Shown piece after piece: positions 46,301 through 57,280 of a stretch of 64,000 nt of DNA. Source of the DNA: Halichoerus grypus (Eukaryota > Chordata > Mammalia > Carnivora > Phocidae). How positions within the stretch are numbered: the stretch's first letter is position 1; each line of letters starts with the position of its first letter. Under the pieces are notes generated by a model. The model was not told where the DNA came from and made no database searches. It was given only the letters and a program-made list of their open reading frames with translations. The stretch lies in assembly GCF_964656455.1 (NCBI RefSeq), contig NC_135715.1, positions 167,864,437 through 167,928,436 on the forward strand, given 5' to 3'. A program made the position numbers and the translations under genes.

Positions 46301-46609
46301 TGCCACCAAGAGCACCCCCAATAGCTATCATCTACTAGCATGTGCACCAAATTTGAAAATTCCTGCCAAAGCTCTAGGGTAAAAGTGGTTGCAGAGCCAG
46401 CTCTCCTGGGTGTTTCCTTCTCTGAAGACATATATATATTAGATCTTCTCCTTTAACCTCTATATTTATTAATCTCTTTTCACATTTTCCAATTCTTATT
46501 TCTCTACATCTATTTCATTCATATCTATTCTCCAACACACAGTTCTCTCTTCATAGTTGTATCTATCCAGTCATATTACTAATTAATTTTTTAAAATATT
46601 TTCTTTTCC

Positions 46610-46714
46610 TTTTTTTTTTTTTCAAGTAATCTCTACACCCAGTGTGGGGCTTGAACTCATGATTCCAAGATCAAGAGTCACATGCTCTTCTGACTGAGCC
46701 AGCCAGGCACCCCC
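46610..46714 (-). mobile_element. Short can-SINE subtype, antisense
   Basis: Poly-T, CAAGTAATCTCTACACCCAG, TCAAGAGTCACATGCTC and TGAGCCAGCCAGGCACCCC. Confidence 0.88.
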
Positions 46715-46747
46715 CTAATTTATTTTTCGTAAACACTTTGAACTTAC

Positions 46748-46950
46748 CTGGGTGCCTGGGTGGCTCAGTCAGTTAAGCGTCTGCCTTTGGCTCAGGTCAT
46801 GATCCTGGAGTCCCAGGATCGAGTCCTGCATCGGGCTTTTGCTCAGCGGGGAGTCTGCTTCTCCCTCTGGCCCTACCCCCTTCCCGTGCTTTCTCTCTCA
46901 CACTCTCTCTCTCTCAAATAAATGAATACAATCTTAAAAAAAAAAAAGGC
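46748..46950 (+). mobile_element. Full-length can-SINE, sense, with TSD
   Basis: CTGGGTGCCTGGGTGGCTCA head through AATGAATACAATCTT and an A tail. TTGAACTTAC flanks it on both sides (46738-46747 and about 46954-46963). Confidence 0.92.
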
Positions 46951-47349
46951 ATATTGAACTTACTTGATTTTACATTCTATAGATGATAATGGTAACACTG
47001 GAAGTTTGCCAGCCTGGAACACGAGCTTACCTATTTTAAAACCTAGTTTTTGTCTTTTTAAATAAGTCACATCTGAAATATGACTTCAGACTTTAAAGAT
47101 ATAAAAGGCCTAATCTGTTATTATAAATTCTATGCAGACACTCTTTTTTCCATTTTTAGTCAGAGTCTAAGGCAGACAAAGGCAAGCTCTTTGCATCTCT
47201 GTGTAGCAGGTTTGAGTTCTAGTTCACCCATTAACAAAGTGAGTAGCATTTGAAGGCCCTTGGCTTTATGCAGGATTTCTAATATGCCTCCTCATATCTC
47301 CCGGTTCTAGACTTCAGCTCCAGTCTATCTCAAGACTATTAAGCAAAAA

Positions 47350-47400
47350 TGTCTCTCTCTCTCTTTCCCTTCCTCCCTCTCCCGTCCTTCCTTCCTTTTC
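47350..47400. repeat. CT-rich simple repeat
   Basis: Mixed TC and TTCC runs. Confidence 0.8.
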
Positions 47401-48249
47401 AATTCTGAGGATTTCCATTTTTCTAGTCAGATTAACCATGCATTGTATAAAATATTTTTTTTTACATTTTACATTCTAATATTTTGTATCTGGAGGCTTT
47501 CCTAAGAACTATTCCACCACATTGCTGGGATCAGAAGTTCTGCATTAGATCTGGCAACTAAAAGGTGACTCTGACCTTTAAAAAAATATTTCAATAAAAT
47601 GCTTTTGCTGGTCACCATACTATAGTAGGGTGAAGAATGAAATAAGAAACCAGAGACACTGCAGTCCTTCTCAAGGAACCCAACATTTGAAAGAGATAAA
47701 TACAAACACTTTCAAACTTATTGTGGAGGAAAGAGATTAAACAATAGCTAAATGAGATATGCTCTTTTTAAAAAAATCAATTTTGAAAGGAAAAAAGGCA
47801 TCTCCATTTCTGTCCATGAAGAAGTACAGCTATGCTACTTATATCAAACAACTGTTTTCAGAATTTGGACAAGAGGCAGCATATGAGTGTTATCTCTAAG
47901 AGAAGAAAACAAATGAGGTGATCCTATAAATCTAACAGCTTTTGCATGGAGATATGTTCCTAAGATTTTGGCACAAGGAGGGGGGTCCAAATAGTATGAC
48001 AGTCTATCTGATTTGAAGAGACAGATATTGAAGTCTAGGGAGAGAATGGTAGCTACAATTTATAGAAAAGAGTGCCCTAAGAAGGGAAGCTATACAGAGA
48101 AAGGGCTCCAGAAATCCATATGGGGTGCTTTTTAATCATTTGTCAAATAATAATCTACACATGCATGGAATGAAGCAAAAAGGCCAGTCTAAGAACAATT
48201 AATTTGGGGGTGGTGGAGGAAGCAGGAAAAAAGAACAAACAAACAACAC

Positions 48250-49440
48250 ATGAGAGAAATAAACAGCAAAATGTTGGATTTAAATCTAACTATATTATAA
48301 TTACATTAAATGTAAATGTTCTAAATACTCTGATCAAAAAGCAGAAACTTTCAGATTGGATAAAAAAGACCTAAACATATACTGTCTACAAGAAAACCAC
48401 TTTAAATATAAAGTCATATATAAGTTACAAGTAGAAGTATGGAAGCAGATATACCACCCAAGCACTAATCACTAAATTAGTATCAGTGAAAGTAGATTTC
48501 AGGAATATGGACAAATACATAAGAATAAAAGGGTCAAATCATAAAGACATAAAAATAAAACTAAACATCTATGCAGGTACTAACCAAACTTCAAAATATA
48601 TGAAGCAGAAGTGGAAATAACTAAAAAGAGAAATAGACAAATCCACACTTATAACAGGAAGAAAATCAGTAAGGATATAGAAGACTTGACTGGCATTATC
48701 AACTAAATAAACCTAATAAATGTTTATAGAAAACCCCATAAATAAAACAGAATATACACTCTTTTCAAGTATGTCTGTAATAGTCACCAAGACAGACTGT
48801 ATGACGAGCCATAAAACAAATCTCAATAAATTTAAAAGGACCGAAATCATACACAGTATGTTTTGTAATCACAATGGGATTAAATAAAAAATCAGTAACT
48901 GGAAGATACTTGGAAAACCCTGAAATATTTGAAAATTAAACACAATTCAAAATAATCCAGGGTCAAAGAGGAAATCATATGAGAAATTAGAAAATATTTT
49001 GAATTAAAACATATCAAAAGTTGTAGGATGTTAAAGCAGTGTCCAAAAGGAAAATTATAGCTCTCTACGATTATATTAGAAAAGAAGACTGAAAATCTAT
49101 GTTTTTAAGCTTCTACCTTAAAAGAAGTTAGAAAAAGAGATGGAGGCAAACTAAACCCAAAGTAAGCATCATTTACTTATGATACCAACATACCCAGTAG
49201 AAGAGCTAACATTAGAAGGACTGATAATATTGTGTTGAATATGGAACAATTTGAACTCTGGTTCATTGGTAACATGAAATGATACCATCTAAAAACAATG
49301 GCACAAAAAGTTGTATATTTATAGCAGCTTTACTCATAATAGCCAAAACCCAGAAACAACCTAAATGTCCAAGAGCTGATGAATGTATTAAAAATTGTGA
49401 TATGGTCACAACTATGATATCATACAATGTAATACTATTC
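48250..49440 (+). repeat. Old L1 ORF2 fragments, sense
   Basis: The left part resembles the ORF2 endonuclease region (tacattaaatgtaaatgttc, ctgtctacaagaaaaccac). The right part (49190-49440) resembles the ORF2 3' end (agcagctttactcataatag). Many stops. Confidence 0.65.
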
Positions 49441-49454
49441 TGTTTTATATTCCA

Positions 49455-49578
49455 TTTTTTTAAAGTAGGCTCCACACCCAGCATGTAGCCCAATGTGGGG
49501 CCTGAACTCACGATCCTAAGATCAAGACCTATGCTGAACTCAAGAGTCGGACACTAACTGAGCCACACAGGTGTTCCT
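49455..49578 (-). mobile_element. Can-SINE, antisense, shortened
   Basis: TTTTAAAGTAGGCTCCACAC, CTCACGATCCTAAGATCAAG, then CTGAGCCACACAGGTG. Confidence 0.82.
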
Positions 49579-49589
49579 ATATCCCCTTT

Positions 49590-50720
49590 TAATCCTCATT
49601 CTCCACTACTATTTCCTTTCACCTCTATTCTAATGTATTTGGATCTCTTTGTGTGTGTGTGCATTATTGTGGAACACATTGTAATTTTAATATTTAAGTT
49701 TACATAAATGGTTTTATCATAGAGATCTTATTTGGAATCCGTTTGTCTGCATTTGTGCCAACCCATATACTACATTATTGTAAATCAGTTTCTGGTAGTC
49801 CTACCAGCTATCCATCCTCCCATCATTTTTTTAAAAGTACACTTAGCTATTTATGGATATATATTTTTAAATAAGTTAATGTGTTTCAAAAAATCCAGCA
49901 AAAATTTTGATCACAATTACCATTAATTCAGGAAGCATGAATGTCTCCCACTTATTAAGATATTACTTTATACCCTGTAATAAGAACTTTAAGCTTATTT
50001 CTATAGCAATTTTATATATTCTTTGTTAATTATGAGGTATTTGACAGTCCGCCTTTGGAGATATATCTTGTTTTTATTATATTTTTAATTGGTTATTACT
50101 TATGTGGAGAAATTATATTTGTTCTAATAATCTGTTGATTCTGCTGGATTTCCTATGTAATCATTTCATCTGAAAAAAAAAAAAGGCAATTTTATCTCAT
50201 CCCTAGGTTCAAAATAACCTTCCTTCAGAACTTTGTGGAGATATTGTTACACTGTCTTCTGGCATCTAGAGTCACTGATGAGAATTTCAACGGCAGTTCC
50301 ATTCTTATCCATTACAGGTCATGTGTTGTTTTTGTGGTTAGTTCTGTTTTCCTTTCAAAAGCCTTAAGATTGGGGCGCCTGGGTGGCTCAGTCGTTAAGC
50401 GTCTGCCTTCAGCTCAGGTCATGATCCCAGGGTCCTGGGATCGAGCCCCTCATCTGGCTCCCTGCTCAGTGGGAAGCCTGCTTCTCCCTCTCCCACTCCT
50501 CCTGCTTGTGTTCCCTCTCTCGCTGTGTCTTTCTCTGTCAAATAAATAAAATCTTAAAAAAAACAAAAAAAAAGCCTTAAGATCTTACAACCAATATCTT
50601 CAAAAATTTCATTAAAATGTGATTAGGTGTAGGCTACTTAACTCTTAATGCTCAAACTGAAAGCACCATGTTGTTTTTTACTTATGGGAACTCTTCACAT
50701 TTTGGAAGGAAATTTTTGGT
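49590..50720 (-). repeat. Old L1 fragments, antisense
   Basis: Inverted ORF2-like text (atgtaatcatttcatctg) and 5'-like text (tgttacactgtcttctggca), split by the SINE at 50372. Confidence 0.5.
50372..50569 (+). mobile_element. Full-length can-SINE, sense, with TSD
   Basis: GGGGCGCCTGGGTGGCTCAG head to AAATAAATAAAATCTT and a tail. AAAAGCCTTAAGAT is repeated at about 50358-50371 and 50570-50583. Confidence 0.95.
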
Positions 50721-50879
50721 TCTATTATTGCTCCTTTTTATAACAGGCTGTTCTTGACATTATATTCTGTTCTCTGAATTATCTATTTCCACCAAGGTTA
50801 GCTACTTCTTTGGCCTTTCTTTCTTGCTGCTGGTTTTTCCTCCTATGTTTAACTACTTGGATACACTGCAATGCTTCAC

Positions 50880-51175
50880 CTTTAGATTTTTGTATGGTGT
50901 ACTTCCTCTTCATGTCAATCAAGTCTCTATTCAAATGCCAATTATTTTGAAAAGTCTTTGTGAAACTATCTAATCTAAAAGAGACTACCTTCTTCCCCAG
51001 AACTCGATGTCCTTACTTCAGTTGGCTATTTTTTCCAAAGCCCATCATTAGTTAAAATTTACATTTTATCTCTCCCAAAACTGAATATAAGCTCCATAAA
51101 GGCAAGAACCCTTTCTATTGTGTTCACCATGCTATCCCCTACACACTGTGTGGCACATGATGGGTAGTTTGTATT
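50880..51175 (+). repeat. L2 fossil
   Basis: Contains ataagctccataaaggcaag and ctgtgtggcacatgatgg near its 3' end. Confidence 0.55.
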
Positions 51176-51546
51176 TCTAAAATAAAAGAGAGAGAGAAGA
51201 AAGAAAAATAGGGAGAACATACTAAGTAGATTATTCTAAATAGCTGTATATGCCTCTGCTATTGCACATGAACATCTATTTCCCCAACAGGACTCCTTCC
51301 TGAATGCAAAGATTAGAAGTTCTGCATAGATGGATAGGACTTGTCAACTGGCAGGCTTAACCTAAAGGAATTCTGCATCCCCCAAGTCTCATTCATGTTT
51401 AGCAGCTTCTAACTAACCTTGTACTAAGCCAGTAAGAAATGGAAGCATGGGAGCATTCTAAGAACTGTAGCCATTTAAGTGGCTACATATGGTGCTTTTA
51501 TTAGGTAACTTTGAGTAAAGTCTGATGGGAAAATAATTGTTACTTT

Positions 51547-51714
51547 TTTTTAAAGATTTTATTTATTTGTCAAAGAGAGAGAGAGGTAGGCAGAGGGAGA
51601 AGGAGGCTCCCCACAGAGCAAGGAACCCAATGTGGGACTCGATCCCAGGACCCCAGGATCATGACCTGAGCCAAAGGCAGATGCTTAACCAACTGAGCCA
51701 CCCAGGCATCCCTA
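51547..51714 (-). mobile_element. Can-SINE, antisense
   Basis: TTTTAAAGATTTTATTTATT, purine-rich body, GACCCCAGGATCATGACC and CTGAGCCACCCAGGCATCC. Confidence 0.9.
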
Positions 51715-51930
51715 AATTACTTTGATTAAGGAGTGAAATATCATTTTGATCACAGACTGTCTGTGTTAAGGAATCTCTAGTAGAAAAAAAAATAACTAAA
51801 TAAGAAGAAAATACAGAATGATTTTATGACTCAGAATGAGGAAAAACTTTGGAACTCTGACTCAAAAACCAGAAGCCATAATATAAAGCTTGATAAATTC
51901 ACCAATAAAAATTAAAAACTTCTCCATGGG

Positions 51931-52140
51931 GGGTGCCTGGGTGGCTCAGTTGGTTGAGCGACTGCCTTCGGCTCAGGTCATGATCCTGGAGTCCTGGGAT
52001 CGAGTCCCGCGTCGGGCTCCCTGCTCAGCAGGGAGTCTGCTTCTCCCTCTGATCTTCCCCCCTCTCATGTGCTCTCTCTCTCTCATTCTCTCTCTTAAAT
52101 AAATAAATAAATAAATAAATCTTCAAAAAAAAAAACAAAC
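51931..52140 (+). mobile_element. Full-length can-SINE, sense, with TSD
   Basis: GGTGCCTGGGTGGCTCAGTT head, CT-rich body, a (AAAT)n run and an A tail. CTTCTCCATGGG flanks it near 51919 and 52141. Confidence 0.93.
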
Positions 52141-52289
52141 CTTCTCCATGGGGGAAAAAAAAAGGAAAAAAGTAAGGAAAAACAGGGGAAAGATACCAGC
52201 AAGTCATAACAAAGGGAAAATTTCTCTAAATATATATTAAGTATATGTGAGAAAAATATATAAAATATTTTTCTAATATATATGAAAAA

Positions 52290-52918
52290 CACCTAAAAAT
52301 CAATAAAAAGGCAACAAATACTCAACAGAAAAGTGGGCAACAGATATAAGAAGTCAGTTCACAAATAAAAATCTCTCTTAAACAAATGCAAAAATGATCA
52401 GTCTCATATTAAAATAATGTAAATGGAAACTACACCATGATACCATGTTTTCTACCTACAAAATTGTTTAAAAACAAAAAGACCAAAAGTTTAAAATTTT
52501 ACTGTGTTATCAACATATGAAGAAATAGGCACTCATACATTGCTGGTAGGAATGCAAACTGGTTCATCTCCATATGGAGGGCAACTTGACAAAAAAAAAA
52601 AAAGAAAATTAATTTCTTTTTAAAAGATTTCTTTATTTATTTTAGAGAGAACATGCGCAGGAGGGGCAGAGGGAGAGGGAGAGAGAATCTCAAGCGAACT
52701 CCACACTGAGTGCGGAGCCCAAAAGCAGGGCTTGATCTTACAACCATGAGATCATGACTTGAACCAAAACCAAGAGCTGGATGCTTAACCGACTGCACCA
52801 CCCAGGTGCCCCAGATAACTAAATTTATAAACATACATACTCTTTGACCTAGCAATTCAATTTCTGAGAATCTTTCCAACAGATATACTTATAAACATGT
52901 AAGTTAAACTATCTCAAC
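52290..52918 (+). mobile_element. Outermost (oldest) L1M, left part
   Basis: An ORF2 3' segment (aaaagtgggcaacagatata, cattgctggtaggaatgcaa) up to ccaacagatatacttataaa. The continuation is found at about 61899. A SINE interrupts it. Confidence 0.7.
52612..52812 (-). mobile_element. Can-SINE, antisense
   Basis: TTTTTAAAAGATTTCTTTAT, purine-rich body, GAGATCATGACTTGAACC and CACCACCCAGGTGCCCC. Confidence 0.9.
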
Positions 52919-53530
52919 CTGATAATAAGAATGTATGAAAAATCCATTTCTAACATCATAGTCAATGATAAAAGACTAAAAACTTTCCACTTAAGATGAA
53001 AAACAAGACCAGGGTGTTCTTGTCTTCTTCACCTTCACTACTGATATTCAATATTATACTGGAACTTCAGCCACAACAATCAGTCAAGGAAAAGAAATAA
53101 AAGAGATAAAAATTTGAAAGAAAGAATAAAGTTATGTATTTGCAGATGAAAAGCTCCTCGATATAGAAGATTGCAAAAAGCCCACAATAAAGCCACTATA
53201 GCTATGAAATGAATACAGCAAAATTACTAGGTCAACAAACAAAAGTCAGCTGCATTTTTATACATCAGCAATGTACAATCCAAAAAGGAAATCAAGAAAA
53301 TTACATTTATAATAGTATCCAAAAAAATAAAATACCTTGAAATAAACTGAACCAAGGGGGTGAAAGACTTATACCCTGAAAACTATACAACACTACTGAA
53401 AGAAATTAAAGAGAACATAAATAAAATGGAAAGACATCTTATGTGCATGGATTGGAAGACATTACTGTTAAGATGATACATACTGCTATTGTGATTTACA
53501 AATTCAAGAAATCCCTACCAAAATACCAAC
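52919..53530 (+). mobile_element. Middle L1, left part (ORF2 RT region)
   Basis: A 5'-truncated ORF2 from the RT region (tttgcagatgaaaagctcc, agtcagctgcatttttatac) to CCCTACCAAAATACCAAC, where it is cut by the younger L1. It resumes at 60281. Confidence 0.75.
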
Positions 53531-55717
53531 AGCCAAAGAGATCCAGATCAAGGTGGAGAAGGAGGATCCTGAGCTCATCTACCACAGACACACCAAGGCT
53601 GAAACTATATATACAGCAACTATCTCTGAAAACAATCTGAAGACTAGCAGAACAGCTATTCCACAGTTTAAGATATAAAGGAAAAGCAACATCAAAAAGC
53701 GTGGGAGGGGCAAAGACATGGTTTAATCACAACCCACACCCTGGCTTGGCACCCACAAATAGGAAGGATATCACAGGCATGAAGGTACTCCCTAAAGAGT
53801 AAGAGGTTCAAGCCCCACATCAGGCACCCCATGTCCTGGGAACCTGCACCAAGAAGACAAGTCTTCATAATGTCTGGCTCTGAAAAACAGCAGGGCTTAA
53901 TTCTGGAAGCTTTGAAAATTAACGGGGCTTATTTCAGGAGAGCCAAAGGGCTACAGGAAATCAAGACTCACCCTAAAGAACACACACACAAATTCACTTT
54001 CTCTAAGAACCACTACAGAGGCAGCCATGTGAAAAGCTTCTGGGCTATGTGAAGGAGATATACTGACTAATTTTAGGATGTGTAATGTATGCACAGGGAT
54101 CTGTAGGAACTTTCTCCAGGATAGAAGTGCTGCTGGCAGGTACCATTTTTCTTGCCTTCTTTCTGCCTAGCTAGCCCAAAGCTGACTTGTGCCATTTCAG
54201 ACACTCTCCATCTACCTTGCTAGCACTGCTCCCTCTGCCCTGGCATTCCCCTGCAGAGCTGCCCGTTGCAACCTATCCACCCCAGCCGGAAACCATAACA
54301 AAGCAGTTCCTGTCCTGCCAGCCTCAGCTGACACGGCATCCCAAAAAAAGTGGCACCTGCCCCAGCATACATAGCAGGCAGCCTCAGCTAGGACAAGAAC
54401 CCTTCCAAAATGGTTTCTGCCAAGGGAGCCAGCCCCGCCCACAAATGTACCCAGAGCACTTATAGTCCAGCCACACAGGAGGGCACACACACCCCACAGA
54501 TGGGACAACCCTGGAGCAGGTGGTTCTGTTGACTATTAGAGATTAGGATTCTGGGCCCAACAGGATGCCTTCTACATAAGACCATTCCTTCAAGATCAAC
54601 AGACACAGCTGATCTACCTAACACATATAAACACAGAGAGTCAGGCAAAATGAGAAGACAAAGAAATATGCTTAAAATGAAAGAACAAGACCAAACCTCA
54701 GAAAAATACCTAAATGAAATGGAGATAAGCAATCATACCTGATAAAGATTTCAAAGTAACAGTCATAAAGATGCTCACTGAACTCAGAATGGATGGACAA
54801 AGCAAGAATTTCCAAAAAGAGAAGTTAAAAAAGAGCAAATCAGAGCTGAAGAACATTATAACTGAAATGAAAACTACACTAAAGGGAATCAACAACAGAT
54901 TAGAGGATGCAGAAGAACAGATCAGCAATCTGGAAGAAAGGATTGTGGAAATCGTCTAAGCTGAACAACAAAAAGAAAAAAGAATTTTAAAAAATGATGA
55001 TAATTTAAGGGACCTCTAGAACAACATCAAGCCATAATAACATTAAAATTATAGTAAGTCTATAAGGAGGAGAAAGGGGCAGAAAACTCATCTGAAGAAA
55101 TGATAGCTGATTACTTCCTTAACTGGGAGAACGAAAGAGACATCCAAGTCCAGGAAGGAAAGAGAGCCCCCAAACAAGATGAACTCAAAAAGTTCCAAAC
55201 CAAGACACATAATAATTAAAATAGTAAAAAATGAAAGAGAGACTCTAAAAAGCAACAACAGAAAAGAAAGGGAATACTCATAAGACCATCAGCTGATTTT
55301 TCAGCAGAAATATAGTGCATGATATACTCACAGTGCTGAAAGAAAAAAAAATACAACCAAGAATACTTTACCTGGCAAGACTGTCATTCAGAAGTGAAGA
55401 AGAAATAAAGAGAACTGGAAAGGAACAGAGAAGAACTACAAAAACAATGTGAAAACAATTAACAAAATAGCAGTAAGTTCATAGCTATCAATAAATACTT
55501 TAAATTGAAATGGATTAAATCGTCCAATCAAAGACATAGGGTAACTGGATGGATTAACAACAAAAAAAGACCCATCTATTACTGCCTACAAGAGACTCAC
55601 TTTAAACCTAAAGACACATACAGACTGAAAGTGAAGAGATGGAAAAAAATATTCCATCTAAATGAAAATAAAAAGAAAGCTGGGGTGGCAATACTTATAT
55701 CACACAAACTAGATTTT

Positions 55718-55904
55718 TTTTTTTTTAAAGATTTTATTTATTTATTTGACAGAGACAGCGAGAGAGGGAACACAAGCAGAGGGAGTAGAAGGAGAAGCAG
55801 GCTTCCCACCTAGCAGAGAGCCCAATGAGGGGCTCGATCCCAGGACCCTGGGATCATGACCTGAGCTGAAGGCAGACGCTCAACGACAGCCACCCAGGCG
55901 CCCC
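55718..55904 (-). mobile_element. Can-SINE in the youngest L1, antisense, 15-bp TSD
   Basis: A complete inverted SINE inside L1 ORF2. CACAAACTAGATTTT is repeated exactly at 55703-55717 and 55905-55919. Confidence 0.96.
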
Positions 55905-56197
55905 CACAAACTAGATTTTAAAACAAAGACTGTAGAAAGAGACAAAGAAAGGCATTACATAATGATAAAGGGATCAATCCAACAAGAGGATATGAGAACT
56001 GTAAATATGTATGCACCCTACACAGGAGCACCTAAATATATAAAGCAAATATAAACAGAAATTAAGGGAGAAATTGACAGTAATACAATAGTAGTACGGG
56101 ACTTTAACACCATCCTTACATAGACGGAATGGACAGACCATCTAGACAGAAAATCAATATGGAAAGTGACCCAAATGGTGCATTAGAACAGATGGAC

Positions 56198-56199
<2 letters not shown>

Positions 56200-56235
<36 letters not shown>
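56200..56235. repeat. CA microsatellite
   Basis: About 18 CA units inside L1 ORF2. Confidence 0.95.
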
Positions 56236-56236
<1 letters not shown>

Positions 56237-56582
56237 CATTGTATACAAAAACAGAACACACATTCTTTTCAAGTACATATGGAACATTCTCCAGGACAGA
56301 TCACCTGTTATGCCACAAAACAAGTCTCAATAAATGTAAGAAGAATAAATCACATCAAGCATCTTTTCCAATGACAATGGTATGAAAATAGAAATCAATT
56401 ACAAAAAATTTAAAAAAAAAACAAACTGGAAAAAACGCAAACACATTGAGGCTAAACAACACTGTACTAAACAACCAACAGGTCAACAAAGAAATCAAAA
56501 AGAAAATGAAAAAATACCTTGAGACAAATGAAAATGGAAACACAATGCTCCAAAACCTCCAGGATGTAGCAAAAGCAGTTCC

Positions 56583-56650
56583 AAGAGGGAAGTTTATAGA
56601 GAAAAAGGGCTACCTCAAGAGGGAAGTTTATAGAGATAAAGGGCTACCTC
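56583..56650. repeat. 34-bp tandem duplication inside L1
   Basis: AAGAGGGAAGTTTATAGAG and the following bases are repeated directly (56583-56616 and 56617-56650) with one difference. Confidence 0.9.
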
Positions 56651-56783
56651 AAGAGAAAAGAAAAATCTCAAAAAATCTAACCTTATACCCAAAGGAATCA
56701 GAGAAAGAAAAACAAAAAGTTCATAGAACGAAATACAGACTGGGAGTAGCAATAAATGAAATAAAGATTAAAAACAAAAAACC

Positions 56784-56964
56784 AGGGCGCGTGGGTGGCT
56801 CAGTTGGTCAGGCGACTGCCTTCGGCTCAGGTCATGATCCTGGAGTCCCGGGATCGAGTCTCGCATCGGGCTCCCTGCTCATTGGGGAGTCTGCTTCTCC
56901 CTCTGACCCTCCCCCCTCTCATGTGCTCTCTCTCTCTTTCTTTCAAATAAATAGATAAAATCTT

Positions 56965-56974
<10 letters not shown>
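56784..56974 (+). mobile_element. Can-SINE in the youngest L1, sense
   Basis: GGGCGCGTGGGTGGCTCAG head, CT-rich body, AAATAAATAGATAAAATCTT, then a CA microsatellite (about 56970-56996) in place of a pure A tail. Confidence 0.92.
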
Positions 56975-56997
<23 letters not shown>

Positions 56998-57085
56998 ACA
57001 AAAGATCTATGAAAACAGGATATGTTTCTTTGAAAGGATAAAATTGATAAACTGTAGCTAGACTCATCAAGAAGAGAGAGGACTC

Positions 57086-57280
57086 GGGCGCCTGGGTGGC
57101 TCAGTTGGTTAAGCATCTGCCTTTGGCTCAGGTCATGATCCCAGGGTCCTGGGATCTAGCCCCACGTCGGGCTCCCCACTCAGTGGGGAACCTGCTTCTC
57201 CCTCTCCTCCCCACTTATACTCTCTGTCTCACTCTCTAACTCTCTCTCAAATAAATAAATAAAATCTAAAAAAGAAAGAG
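57086..57280 (+). mobile_element. Can-SINE in the youngest L1, sense, with TSD
   Basis: GGGCGCCTGGGTGGCTCAG head to AAATAAATAAATAAAATCT and a tail. GAGAGAGGACTC occurs on both sides. Confidence 0.93.

Noticed and set aside
54771..54959. Coiled-coil open frame
   Set aside because: A real protein signature, but it is an L1 ORF1 remnant inside a defective element, so it is annotated as part of the L1.
56446..56958. 170-codon open frame
   Set aside because: Chance fusion of L1 ORF2 remnant with a can-SINE.
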